From the NCBI RefSeq assembly GCF_003427025.1, contig NZ_QVAI01000011.1, forward strand, positions 1 through 64,000: DNA of 64,000 nt, given 5' to 3'. The position numbers were made by a program, and so were the translations under genes. Shown in pieces: positions 10,557 through 19,088 of this stretch. Under the pieces are notes generated by a model. The model was not told the DNA's origin, did no database searches, and saw only the letters and a program-made list of their open reading frames with translations. How positions within the stretch are numbered: the first letter of the stretch is position 1; each line of letters begins with the position of its first letter. This DNA comes from Jiangella endophytica (GTDB taxonomy: Bacteria; Actinomycetota; Actinomycetes; Jiangellales; Jiangellaceae).

Positions 10557-10620
10557 CCCGCACCCGCCCGAAACCCGAGGAGTGCCGCGGAGCGGCCGGG
10601 CCACGTGACAGGGTGGACCG

Positions 10621-11217
10621 ATGCCGGTACGACAGGTGACCCTCGTGGCAGTCGCGGTCATCGCCCTCGCGATGACGGCCGGTTGCAGCATCCGCGTCGG
10701 CGGCGAGAGGGACGACGACGGAGCGCAGGTGTTCGGCGAGGACGCCGGCCTGCGGTGGGACCTCACCCGGCCGCTCGAGTCGGAGCCGCTCGGCCTCCCG
10801 TCGGACCAGCTGGCGATCGCCGACGTGCCCGAGGACGCCACCGTGGAGCTCACGCTCCCCAGCGGCACCTGGTCCGGGCGCGCCGAGCAGTTCACCGTGA
10901 CCACCCGGCACGGCTACGTCGACCAGGTCAACGTCTACTGGACCGAAGCGGACGGGCAGGCCGCCGCCGACCGGATGGTGGCCGACGCGGACCTGCTCGG
11001 TGTCGACGCCGCTCAGGTCGCCGAATGGGCCGAGGTCGCGGAGTGGGCCGAGACCGCCGACATCAACGAGACCCGCACGGAGGACAACTACAACGGCTCG
11101 AACGGCGCGGTGTCCACCTCGATCAAACCCGGCATGGCCGTGGGCGAGGGCGCGGGGACACCGGTGCGGCTCTGGTACCACTTCTACGTCCGCGACGTGG
11201 TCGAGGCGGCGGACTGA
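10621..11217 (+). CDS. Hypothetical lipoprotein
   Basis: A 198-aa exported protein with a clear lipoprotein signal: hydrophobic stretch VTLVAVAVIALAM followed by TAGC, so Cys22 would be the anchor. The mature part is acidic and Ser/Asp rich and carries a near-tandem motif (VAEWAEVAEWAE) near residues 137-148. I do not recognise a family. It stands alone on the + strand after the LLM operon, followed by a long stretch without a supported gene. Confidence 0.7.
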   Translation: MPVRQVTLVAVAVIALAMTAGCSIRVGGERDDDGAQVFGEDAGLRWDLTRPLESEPLGLPSDQLAIADVPEDATVELTLPSGTWSGRAEQFTVTTRHGYVDQVNVYWTEADGQAAADRMVADADLLGVDAAQVAEWAEVAEWAETADINETRTEDNYNGSNGAVSTSIKPGMAVGEGAGTPVRLWYHFYVRDVVEAAD

Positions 11218-11688
11218 GCAGGCAAGGCCGTGCAGATCGGATTCCGGACCCGCTCGGTGCCGCAGGCCGAGCCGTTCTCCGCGAGTGCGCCCAGGCAGCG
11301 GATCGGTCGCCAGCCCGCGGCGCCGTAGTTCGGGGACGACCAGCTTCCCGGCGATCTGGGGGGCCTTGCCCGGGCGTGGGTTCGCTCTGCGAGGCGTGCA
11401 TGCCTGGTGGTGCGGGATGACGCCTGGTGAGGTAGCGGATCGTTGATGATCATCGCCGCCCACGCTCCGGCGAAACGGGGCACAACGGGAGCCAGGCGGG
11501 TGAAGCGTGCCCAGATCCTCCCCAGCCCACTGACGATCCAGCCCACTGACGACTCGGCGCACCCCGGTGTCCTGGCCACGACCGACTCGGCAACCAGCGG
11601 CGGCTGCGGGCATCGCCCCGCCTGAATACCCCCCCGGAGCGCCGTCGTGATCCGTGCGACGTCGCCCGGCCGATACGATCGGCGTTCG
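11218..11688. other. 471-base stretch without a supported gene
   Basis: Frames are open on both strands here, but their translations are compositionally odd (many Arg, Pro, Ser and Trp) and match nothing I recognise. No start has a convincing ribosome-binding site. It contains the 16-mer GGATCGTTGATGATCA at 11437-11452, whose reverse complement recurs at 33159-33174 in another gene-poor stretch. It may be the scar of an old insertion. A weak TACGAT -10-like element at 11674-11679 could give the GNAT gene a nearly leaderless start. Confidence 0.4.
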
Positions 11689-12468
11689 ATGAGCATCTAC
11701 GAGTTCCGCATCGACGGCCGGCTGAACGCCCGCGGAGGCGCCGCGCCGAGCGAGTTGCGCGTGGAGCACCACGGAGACGGCACGACCACGCTGACCGGCC
11801 CGGTGGGCGACCAGGCGGCGTTGCACGGCATGCTGGCTCGGCTGCGCGACGCCGACGCCACCCTGCTCTCGGTCCGCGCCCTCCCCGACCCGGTCCCCGG
11901 CGCGCTCGAGCGCGTCGACTGGCCGGTCCGTACCGAGCGCCTCACACTGCGCCCCGCCCGTGCGGACGACGCCGGCGCCGTCTGGCAGTACCGCCGCCTC
12001 GAGCCGGTGGCGCGCTGGCTCACCGAGCTGCCGGCCGACGCCGATGTCTTCCGTCGCCGGTTCGCGGCCCCCGAACGCCTGGCCACCACGCTGCTCGTCG
12101 AGCACCGAGGCACCGTGATCGGCGATCTCATGCTGCGCGTCGAGGACGCCTGGGCCCAGACCGAGGTGGCCGAGGCCGCCCGCGCCGTTCAGGCCGAGCT
12201 GGGCTGGGTCTTCGACCCGCACCACCACGGCCACGGCTACGCCACCGAGGCCGTGCGCGAACTGCTCCGGCTCTGCTTCGCCGACCTGGGCCTGCGCCGG
12301 GTCACCGCCCTCTGCTTCGCCGACAACGAGCCGTCCTGGCGGTTGATGGAACGCCTCGGCATGCGCCGCGAGTCGCACGAGGTCCGCGACTCCCTGCACC
12401 GCTCCGGCCAGTGGCTCGACGGCCTCGGCTACGCGCTCCTCGCCGAAGAGTGGAAGTCCCAGGCCTGA
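11689..12468 (+). CDS. GNAT N-acetyltransferase with a small N-terminal domain
   Basis: A two-part protein of 259 aa. Residues 1-65 (starting MSIYEFRIDGRL) form a small alpha/beta domain that also exists alone in actinobacteria. From about residue 80 a RimJ-like GNAT domain follows: ERLTLRPARADDAG, then LGWVFDPHHHGHGYATEAV with the acetyl-CoA pyrophosphate loop, and NEPSWRLMERLGM at the C-terminus. It should acetylate an amino group using acetyl-CoA; the acceptor is unknown. The frame is open upstream to 11647, but the ATG at 11689 begins the conserved domain and is preferred. Confidence 0.85.
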   Translation: MSIYEFRIDGRLNARGGAAPSELRVEHHGDGTTTLTGPVGDQAALHGMLARLRDADATLLSVRALPDPVPGALERVDWPVRTERLTLRPARADDAGAVWQYRRLEPVARWLTELPADADVFRRRFAAPERLATTLLVEHRGTVIGDLMLRVEDAWAQTEVAEAARAVQAELGWVFDPHHHGHGYATEAVRELLRLCFADLGLRRVTALCFADNEPSWRLMERLGMRRESHEVRDSLHRSGQWLDGLGYALLAEEWKSQA

Positions 12469-12504
12469 ACTCGCTGGGGCCGGCCTGTATCGCGACGGCT
12501 CGTC

Positions 12505-12927
12505 TCAGCCCTCGGCATCCCCGGTGGACTGGCTGTCGGCCTCCGAGCACGTGCCGTTGGCGTACTCGAAGAAGGCCATGATGTCGGCGGCTTCGTCCTC
12601 GGTGATCCCGTAGATCTCCGCGAGACTGCTCTCGTCGGCGGCGGCCTGCTCCAACGACTCGAGATCGTCCCGATCGACCTCGGAGAGCGCGTCGACGAAC
12701 ACCTCGAAGCCGGCGCGCGCGGCGTCATCGACGTCCTCGGGCGTGCCGACCTCCTCGAGCCGCTCCGCGGACGCGTGCACCTCGTCGACCGTGCCACCTC
12801 GGCCATCGGTCCACGTGGCACAGAACTCCTCGGCGCCGGCATCGTCAGGAGCGCCGCCGCAAGCCGCTAGCGAGAGAGCGGCGAGAACCGCTGTCGACCC
12901 GATCCTGACCTGGCGGTTGAACGGCAT
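12505..12927 (-). CDS. Small acidic lipoprotein
   Basis: Predicted lipoprotein of 140 aa. The ATG at 12927 follows an AAAGGAC ribosome-binding site. The signal VLAALSLAAC puts the lipid Cys at residue 23. The mature chain is strongly acidic and mostly helical in appearance, with EEFCATW near the start and a second Cys near the end (GTCSEADS) that could pair with it. The frame is open much further upstream, but that extension is an Arg/Thr repeat from a hexanucleotide repeat, so it is rejected. Family not recognised. It converges on the GNAT gene. Confidence 0.65.
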   Translation of the reverse strand: MPFNRQVRIGSTAVLAALSLAACGGAPDDAGAEEFCATWTDGRGGTVDEVHASAERLEEVGTPEDVDDAARAGFEVFVDALSEVDRDDLESLEQAAADESSLAEIYGITEDEAADIMAFFEYANGTCSEADSQSTGDAEG

Positions 12928-13067
12928 CGCGTGTCCTTTCGGTCCTTCGCGGGTCGGGCTCATCGGGCGATACATCCTCGTCGCTCCCCATTCATTCACG
13001 CCAGCCCGCCGGACCGGCGAACGACGCGCGCTTCCCGCGGCCAGTCCGCACCGGCCCGACATCGACG

Positions 13068-13097
13068 CCCGCGCCCGCGTCCGCGTCCGCGTCCGCG
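13068..13097. repeat. Five-copy hexanucleotide repeat
   Basis: Five tandem units of YCCGCG (two CCCGCG, then three TCCGCG) followed by CGCG. It lies in the 299-base divergent intergenic region between the acidic lipoprotein and the holin-like membrane protein. Slippage could alter promoter spacing, but no -10/-35 pair is evident around it. Confidence 0.7.
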
Positions 13098-13226
13098 CGC
13101 GAACGCTGAGATCCCCAACGATCAGGAGACGTCGGACGGACATCTCGCGCCGCCGCGTCGGCGCATACGCCGCCGGGGTGATCAGCTCTCCACTACAGTG
13201 ATCTCCGCGAACGAAAGGGGTCCACG

Positions 13227-13640
13227 ATGATCCGCTTCGCGATCCGCGCCGTGGTCTTCATCGGGTCGGCCGCCATCGGCCTGCTCGTCGCGAAGGCTCT
13301 CGTGGACGAGATGACCATCGACTGGGCCGACGTCTTCTGGGTCGTCGTGATCTTCGCGGTGCTGCAGTCGGTCCTCGCCCCGTTCATCGCGAACACGGCA
13401 TCGCGCAACGCTCCAGCGCTGCTGGGCGCCGCGGGACTGATCAGCACCGTCGTCGCCCTGTTGATCACGTCCGTGGTCACCGGGCTGAGCATCAGCGGCG
13501 GCCCGGGGCCGTGGATCTACGCCAGCGTCGTCGTCTGGATCGTCACGATGCTCGCCACACTCCTGTTGCCGATCCTCCTGGTGAAGGCCGGCATCCGGCG
13601 CCGCCGCGATCGCGACCCGGACGCCACGTCACCACCCTGA
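13227..13640 (+). CDS. Phage-holin-family-like membrane protein (4 TM)
   Basis: A 137-aa integral membrane protein with four hydrophobic helices (about residues 5-25, 33-52, 62-85 and 92-118) and a short Arg-rich cytoplasmic tail. Length and topology resemble the Phage_holin_4_2 group found in many actinobacterial chromosomes, but no phage genes are nearby and lysis is not implied. A GAAAGGGG ribosome-binding site precedes the ATG. It starts a + strand run of envelope proteins. Confidence 0.65.
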   Translation: MIRFAIRAVVFIGSAAIGLLVAKALVDEMTIDWADVFWVVVIFAVLQSVLAPFIANTASRNAPALLGAAGLISTVVALLITSVVTGLSISGGPGPWIYASVVVWIVTMLATLLLPILLVKAGIRRRRDRDPDATSPP

Positions 13641-13736
13641 CGTCGGGCCGTGACGGGCCGCCGCGGGTGGCGTTGGGTCGATCTCCTCTGCGCAAGATGC
13701 CTGACATACGCCACACTCGGACATCGCTGTAGCAAT

Positions 13737-13742
13737 TTGACA
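13737..13742 (+). promoter_or_regulatory. Candidate -35 element (TTGACA)
   Basis: A perfect TTGACA about 90 bases upstream of the 93-aa membrane protein gene, in a locally less GC-rich patch. No good -10 lies at 16-18 bases; the nearest weak candidate is CAGCAT at 13764. It may therefore belong to an alternative sigma factor or be chance. Confidence 0.25.
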
Positions 13743-13828
13743 GGAACTACAGACAGTCGCTCACAGCATGCGCTAACGTCACCGACAGTGATCATCGGGG
13801 CGGTGGTCATGACAGGGGGTGGTGGGCA

Positions 13829-14110
13829 GTGGAGTCCGGCATCGACGAGCAGCCGTCGGCCGACAGCGCCCAACGCGTCACCGGACTCATGCCGAGCCTC
13901 GTCGAGGATCTGAAGCGCCTGGCCCGCGTCCCGCCCCTCGCCTCCCCCGGTCTTCCTTCCGAGCCGTGGTTCGAGGCGCACGACTTCGCCGCCGGCCCAG
14001 CGCCGGCGAAGGTGGGCAACGACGCCTACCCGCGCTTCGTCGCACCGTTGCTGGGCATCCTCGCGCTCTACGCCTGCCTCGTGCTGTTCGTCGCCGCCGG
14101 ATTCGGCTGA
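13829..14110 (+). CDS. Small tail-anchored membrane protein
   Basis: A 93-aa protein from a GTG start. Its first 65 residues are soluble and include a motif around LMPSLVEDLKRLARVPPL. A single hydrophobic helix of about 22 residues (FVAPLLGILALYACLVLFVA) ends the chain, leaving almost no tail. This suggests a C-terminally anchored protein. No family recognised. It is followed 51 bases later by the DUF1269 gene on the same strand. Confidence 0.55.
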   Translation: MESGIDEQPSADSAQRVTGLMPSLVEDLKRLARVPPLASPGLPSEPWFEAHDFAAGPAPAKVGNDAYPRFVAPLLGILALYACLVLFVAAGFG

Positions 14111-14161
14111 GCCGGCGTTTCGACGTCCCACCCGACACCCGACCATCCGCAGGGAGACAGC

Positions 14162-14647
14162 ATGTCCGAGCTCATCGTCATCGGGTACGACGACCACGAC
14201 ACCGCCAAGAACGCCTATGCAGAGGTCCAGCGGCTGCAGAGCGACTTCATCGTCGATCTCACCGGCCTGGCCGTGGTCACGGTCGACGACGACGGCAAGC
14301 AGCATGTCGACACCCCGGGACGCATCGTCAGCGCGTCGGCTGCCTCCGGCGCCCTGTGGGGCGCGCTGTTCGGCCTGCTGTTCCTCATCCCCGGCATGGG
14401 CCTGCTGCTCGGCGGCGCGATGGGCGCGCTCCTGGGCAAGCTGAACAAGTCCGGCATCGACGAGGCGTTCCGCAACCGCGTGCACGCCATGCTGCAGCCC
14501 GGCCGGGCCGCGGTCGTGATCATGGCCGCGAAGATCACCGAGGACAAGTTCGCCGCCGCGCTGCGGCCCTACGGCGGGGAGATCCTGCAGACGTCGCTGT
14601 CCAAGGAGCACGAGGAGGAACTGGCCTCCGAGCTCCGTGCGGGCTGA
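14162..14647 (+). CDS. DUF1269 family membrane protein
   Basis: A 161-aa protein with the typical DUF1269 start (SELIVIGYDDHDTAKNAY) and the conserved core in which a basic-residue linker leads to a Gly-rich hydrophobic hairpin (ALFGLLFLIPGMGLLLGGAM). The C-terminal half (RAAVVIMAAKITEDKFAAAL) is also family-like. The family is common in actinobacterial genomes and has no settled biochemical role. A GGGAGACAGC ribosome-binding site precedes the ATG. Confidence 0.88.
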   Translation: MSELIVIGYDDHDTAKNAYAEVQRLQSDFIVDLTGLAVVTVDDDGKQHVDTPGRIVSASAASGALWGALFGLLFLIPGMGLLLGGAMGALLGKLNKSGIDEAFRNRVHAMLQPGRAAVVIMAAKITEDKFAAALRPYGGEILQTSLSKEHEEELASELRAG

Positions 14648-14701
14648 CCGCCGCGGGCCGTTCCGCATCGACGGCTCGGGCCCGGCCGCCCGGCCGGCGC
14701 C

Positions 14702-16630
14702 ATGACCGTCCGGTGGGCTCTGGCCGGCATCGTCGCGGCGACCGCGGCCACCGTCGGCGTGCTCGTCCCTGCCGCGCAGCCGGCCCGTGCGCAGGACGTC
14801 GCGGATCCAGCCGCCGAACTGGCCGAACGGTACGCACCCGTCCTGCGGATCCGCGCTCAGGCCGAACCGTGCGGCGAGGGCCAGCCGTACCTGCCGGTCG
14901 ACATCGACACCGTCCTGGACAACCGCGACGTCGCCCTGCGCGGGCCGTGGTCCACCGACGACCTCGCCGGCATCGCGCCGTCGGCGACGGACATCGGCGA
15001 CGGCCTGGGCCGCTACCACCTCGACTTCCCCGGCGACGCACTCGAGCCGGGCTGCGACTTCGAGGAGTGGTCGCGAGAGCTCAGCGCCGGCAGCCGGCCG
15101 ACCGCCTACGCCCGCGTCGTCGGCGACCCGGACCGACCCGGCCGGGTCGCGCTGCAGTACTGGTTCTTCTACGTCTTCAACGACTGGAACAACAACCACG
15201 AGGGCGACTGGGAGATGATCCAGCTCGTCTTCGACGCCCCCGACGCGGCCGGCGCTCTGCGCACCGAGCCGACGATGGTCGGGTACAGCCAGCACTCCGG
15301 CGGCGAGGGCACCACCTGGGCGTCGGACGTCATGGAGATCATCGACGGCACCCACCCCGTCGTTCATCCGGCCGAGGGCTCGCACGCCAACTTCTTCGGC
15401 GCCGCGCTCTACCTCGGCCGCAGCGCCGACACAGGCGTCGGCTGCGACGACACCCGCGAACCGCACACCGACCTGCGCCCCGACATCGCGCTCATGCCGA
15501 CGGACCAGGCCGCCTACCTCGACGCGTTTCCCTGGCTGGGGTTCCAGGGCCGGTGGGGTGAGCGGCACGAGGCCTTCTACAACGGTCCCACCGGCCCGAA
15601 CATGAAGCACCAGTGGACCGAGCCGATCCAGTGGGCCGAAGAGACCTGGCGCGACGGCAGCGTCACCGTGCCCCTGTCGTCCGCCATCGGCCCGAACGTC
15701 ACCAACGCCTTCTGCGGCGTCGTCGAGACCGGCTCCAACCTGCTGCGGGCCGTCGTCCGCAACCCCGGTGCCGCACTCGCCGTCCTGGCCGGACTGGTCG
15801 CCATCGTCATCGCCGCCGCCAGCCGTACCCGGTGGACCGGCGCCGCGCCGTACCCGGTCGTACGCCGCCGCGCCTGGGGTCAGGTGCTGAGCGCCGCATG
15901 GCAGATGTACGCCCGGCACTGGCCGCTGTTCACCGGCATCGGGCTGGTGTACCTGCCGGTCATGGCGCTGGCCACCGGCGCCCAGTGGATCGCCGTCACC
16001 GCCGCCGACCTCACCACGCTGGTCGGCCCGGACGGCGACCACAACGCCCTGACCGTCCTGGTGGTCGTGCTACTCGGCGACGCCATCTCCCTGCTGGCCT
16101 ACCTGTGCGTCCTCGCCGCCGTGAGCCACTCGGTGGGCGCGCTCAGCGGCGGCCGGGTGCCCTCGCCCCTCGACGCCTACCGTGCCGTCGTCCAGCGACT
16201 ACGTCCCCTGAGCAGTGTGGCGGTACGCATCGCCGTCGTCGTCGCACTGCTGCTCGTCGCGATCGTCACGGCCCCCTTCGCGCTGGTCTACGCGGTGCGC
16301 CGCGCCTTCGCCGTCCCGATCGTCATGATCGAGGACGAACCCGCGACCGGCGCGCTGCGACGCAGCCGCCAGCTGGTGCGCGGCCAGTGGTGGCGCACCG
16401 CGATGCTGCTCGTCCTCGTCGTCGGACTCGGCGCGGTCATCGGGCCGCTGGTCGGCATCGTCATCCTGCTGGTCTCGGGCGGCACGACCTTCTGGCTGAT
16501 CAACCTCGTCGCCGGCCTCGTCTACGCGGCCACCATGCCCTACGTCGCCCTCGTCATCGCCTACCAGTACGCCGATCTCACCGACCGAAGCGTCGCCGAG
16601 GACGACCGGGAACCGGCGCTGGTCTCGTGA
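14702..16630 (+). CDS. Secreted Vps62-like domain fused to a polytopic membrane domain
   Basis: A 642-aa two-part protein. Residues 1-31 look like a signal peptide ending near ARAQ. Residues 35 to about 325 resemble Vps62-related domains: APVLRIRAQ, YVFNDWNNNHEGDWEMIQL, and HPVVHPAEGSHANFFGA with conserved His and Asp/Glu residues that look like a metal site. After a helix near residue 355-375 comes a cytoplasmic linker and a five- or six-helix region resembling the membrane part of glycerophosphodiester phosphodiesterases. No GDPD catalytic domain is present. The function is unknown. It overlaps the next gene by GTGA. Confidence 0.7.
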   Translation: MTVRWALAGIVAATAATVGVLVPAAQPARAQDVADPAAELAERYAPVLRIRAQAEPCGEGQPYLPVDIDTVLDNRDVALRGPWSTDDLAGIAPSATDIGDGLGRYHLDFPGDALEPGCDFEEWSRELSAGSRPTAYARVVGDPDRPGRVALQYWFFYVFNDWNNNHEGDWEMIQLVFDAPDAAGALRTEPTMVGYSQHSGGEGTTWASDVMEIIDGTHPVVHPAEGSHANFFGAALYLGRSADTGVGCDDTREPHTDLRPDIALMPTDQAAYLDAFPWLGFQGRWGERHEAFYNGPTGPNMKHQWTEPIQWAEETWRDGSVTVPLSSAIGPNVTNAFCGVVETGSNLLRAVVRNPGAALAVLAGLVAIVIAAASRTRWTGAAPYPVVRRRAWGQVLSAAWQMYARHWPLFTGIGLVYLPVMALATGAQWIAVTAADLTTLVGPDGDHNALTVLVVVLLGDAISLLAYLCVLAAVSHSVGALSGGRVPSPLDAYRAVVQRLRPLSSVAVRIAVVVALLLVAIVTAPFALVYAVRRAFAVPIVMIEDEPATGALRRSRQLVRGQWWRTAMLLVLVVGLGAVIGPLVGIVILLVSGGTTFWLINLVAGLVYAATMPYVALVIAYQYADLTDRSVAEDDREPALVS

Positions 16631-17535
16631 CGCCGGTCGAGGACAGGGCCGGACGGCCACGATGGCGCTCCGTCGTCGCCGGCGTGCTGCTCTCGGTGGG
16701 CTGCCTGCTCGCGATCCCGGCCACGGCGGCGGTCTGGCTGGACGCCGTCGTCAACGACACCGACGGCTACGTCGACGCCGTCGGCCCGCTCGCGAACGAC
16801 CCGGCCATCCAGAACGCCGTCGCCGCGCGCGTCACCGACCGCGTCATGACCGCCGTCGGCGGCTCCGGGCCCGCGACCGACCGCCTCCGCGGCCGGGTCG
16901 AGGAGCAGGTCGGCGCCGTCGTCGCCAGTGACCGCTTCGCGACCATCTGGACCGAGGCGAACCGCGCCGTCCACGGCCACGTCGTCGCCCTGCTCACCAG
17001 CGACGACGACAGCGGCGTGCTCGCGGTCCAGGACGACACCGTCACCGTCCGGCTCGGCGCCGTCGTCGCCGCCGTCCGGGAGCGCCTCGTCGCCGCCGGC
17101 ATCCCCGCCGCCGACCGGCTCACGGCCGGCGACGCCGACCTCGTCGTGCTCCAGTCCGAGCACCTGCCCACCGCGCGGGACTGGCTCGCCCGCATCGACC
17201 GCCTCGGCACCTGGCTCCCGGTGGTCACCGCGGCTCTCCTCGTCGCCGGGCTGGCGGCCGCGCGGAACCGCCTCCGCGCCGCCGCGGCCGCCGGCGCCGG
17301 TCTGGCCCTGGGCATGCTCGCGCTGGTCGTCCTGCTGGCCGTCGTGCGCTCCCGCTACCTCGCCACGCGCGCGCCGACAGCCGACCGCGACGCCGTCGCA
17401 GCCGTCTACGACCAGCTCACCGACCCGCTGCGGACCATGTCGGCCGCCCTGATCATCGCCGGACTGGCACTGGCGCTGGCTGCCGTCGTGGTGCTCCGGC
17501 TCAGACGGCGCCCCGCCGACCGCGGGCCCGCCTGA
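16627..17535 (+). CDS. Actinobacterial membrane protein, unknown function
   Basis: A 302-aa protein from a GTG overlapping the previous stop. One N-terminal helix (residues about 15-38) is followed by an extracytoplasmic domain of about 165 residues with the recognisable pattern DTDGYVDAVGPLANDPAIQNA. Three C-terminal helices end in a basic tail (RLRRRPADRG). Proteins of this layout are widespread in actinobacteria and uncharacterised. Tight coupling with the Vps62-like protein suggests a shared envelope function. It converges on the TcuA-like gene with only 21 bases between them. Confidence 0.6.
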   Translation: MTPVEDRAGRPRWRSVVAGVLLSVGCLLAIPATAAVWLDAVVNDTDGYVDAVGPLANDPAIQNAVAARVTDRVMTAVGGSGPATDRLRGRVEEQVGAVVASDRFATIWTEANRAVHGHVVALLTSDDDSGVLAVQDDTVTVRLGAVVAAVRERLVAAGIPAADRLTAGDADLVVLQSEHLPTARDWLARIDRLGTWLPVVTAALLVAGLAAARNRLRAAAAAGAGLALGMLALVVLLAVVRSRYLATRAPTADRDAVAAVYDQLTDPLRTMSAALIIAGLALALAAVVVLRLRRRPADRGPA

Positions 17536-17556
17536 GGCCGTGCTCCGTGCGACGGG

Positions 17557-19041
17557 TCAGGCGACGCTGCCGGCTCGGTGCCCGAAGACCGCACCGGCGG
17601 CCAGGCCCGTGCCGCCCGGGTAATTGCCGCTGAACAGCCCGCCCAGCATCTCGCCCGCGACCAGCAGGCCCGGAATCGGAGCGTCGTCGTCGGTGAGGAC
17701 CCGCCCATGCGTGTCGGCTCGCAGGCCGCCGAACGTGAAGGTGATGCCGCACGTCACCGGGTAGGCGTAGTACGGCGGCGTCCGCAGCGGAGCGGCCCAG
17801 TTGCTCTTCGGCGGGCGGACGTCGGAGCGCCGGCCGTCCTTGACGGTCGGGTCGAACCGTGCCGTGGTGTCGATGGCGGCGTTGTACTCGGCCACCGTCT
17901 TGCGCAGTCCCGGCTCGTCGATGCCGGCCTGCCGCGCGAGCTCCTCGATCGTGTCGGCCACGACGACGGTGATGCCGGGCATGTCGTACTCCTCGGCCCG
18001 CAGCAGCGGCCGCAGCTCGGCGTCGAACAGCTGGAAGGCGACCGAGCCGGGCTGCTCGAGGATCTGGCTGCCGTACTTGGCGTAGGTGTAGTTGCGGAAG
18101 TCCTCGCCCTCGTCGACGAAGCGCTCGCCGTCGACGTTGACGACGATGCCGAGCGGATAGCTCTGCCGGGTCAGCCGGTTGGTCAGCTCGCGGTTGCTCT
18201 CGTTGTTCGGGTGGCCCGCGTCCCAGGCGACGGCGTGGCAGGTCGACCAGTCTCCGGACCGCCCGGCGCCGATCCGCAGCGCTTCGACCAACACCTCGCC
18301 GGTGTTGTTCTGCGTGCCGCGGACCCGGGCGTTGGCCCAGCCGCGGCCGAGGTGACGCTCGCGCAGCTGCGGGTCGGCCTCGAACCCGCCGGCGGCCAGG
18401 ACCACCGACTCCGCCGCCAGCTCGCCGCGGGTGCCGTCGCTCGTCACGTAGGCGACCCCGGTGACGGTGCCGTCGTCGACCAGCAGCTCCTGGACGGCGT
18501 GGCCGAAGCGGAGGTCGACGCCGAGAGCGGCGGCGGCGCGGGCGTGGTCGGCCATGAGGCCCTGCCCGCCGTCGACGTTGCCGACGTGCAGCCCGCCCCA
18601 GAACAGGTAGGTGCCGTCGTCGCGCTGGTAGGCCTGCCGCTCGTACATCAGCCGGTACCGCAGCCCGTGCCCGTGCAGCCAGCGCAGGACCCGGCGGCTC
18701 TCGGCCACCAGCACCCGGGTGAGATCCGGGTCGTTGCGCCCGCCGGTCACCTTGGCGAGATCCGCGGCGTACTCGTCGGCGGAGTAGGGCGGCACCTCTG
18801 TGAGCCCGTGGCGGTCGTCGGGCTCGACGATGTCGAGCAGGTCGGACAGCCCGTCGTGCACGATGCGGGTCGCGCCCGCCGTGTAGTAGCTGTTGCCGCC
18901 CGCGTGCTCGCGGTCGCCCTTCTCCAGCAGGACGACCGAACGGCCGCGCTCGGCGGCGGCGAGCGCGGCGCAGAAGCCGGCGTTGCCGCCGCCCACGACG
19001 ACGACGTCGGCGAACGGCCGGGCGGTTCCCAGTCGGTTCAA
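17557..19041 (-). CDS. FAD-dependent dehydrogenase, TcuA (tricarballylate dehydrogenase)-like
   Basis: Flavoprotein of the fumarate reductase/succinate dehydrogenase superfamily, 494 aa from a TTG with a GGAG site 6 bases upstream. A GTG at 19092 overlapping the ALDH stop would add 17 residues. The FAD dinucleotide motif is VVVGGGNAGFCAALAAAERG near the N-terminus. The C-terminus has TFGGLRADTHGRVL and GEMLGGLFSGNYPGGTG, the second FAD/substrate region. Similarity is closest to TcuA, which oxidises tricarballylate to cis-aconitate. No TcuB-like electron-transfer gene is present, so the acceptor and exact substrate are open. It is the last gene of a long operon. Confidence 0.8.
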   Translation of the reverse strand: MNRLGTARPFADVVVVGGGNAGFCAALAAAERGRSVVLLEKGDREHAGGNSYYTAGATRIVHDGLSDLLDIVEPDDRHGLTEVPPYSADEYAADLAKVTGGRNDPDLTRVLVAESRRVLRWLHGHGLRYRLMYERQAYQRDDGTYLFWGGLHVGNVDGGQGLMADHARAAAALGVDLRFGHAVQELLVDDGTVTGVAYVTSDGTRGELAAESVVLAAGGFEADPQLRERHLGRGWANARVRGTQNNTGEVLVEALRIGAGRSGDWSTCHAVAWDAGHPNNESNRELTNRLTRQSYPLGIVVNVDGERFVDEGEDFRNYTYAKYGSQILEQPGSVAFQLFDAELRPLLRAEEYDMPGITVVVADTIEELARQAGIDEPGLRKTVAEYNAAIDTTARFDPTVKDGRRSDVRPPKSNWAAPLRTPPYYAYPVTCGITFTFGGLRADTHGRVLTDDDAPIPGLLVAGEMLGGLFSGNYPGGTGLAAGAVFGHRAGSVA

Positions 19042-19088
19042 GATGTACTCCGCTTCTCCGGTGGACGGGCTGACGCGCGGACGCGGCG

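Noticed and set aside
11443-11625. 60-codon ORF starting MMIIAAHAP
   Set aside because: No ribosome-binding site, no family similarity and odd composition, in a stretch that looks like a scar.
13068-13097. Hexamer repeat as a CRISPR or iteron array
   Set aside because: Units are six bases with no spacers and too short and GC-rich; simple slippage repeat.
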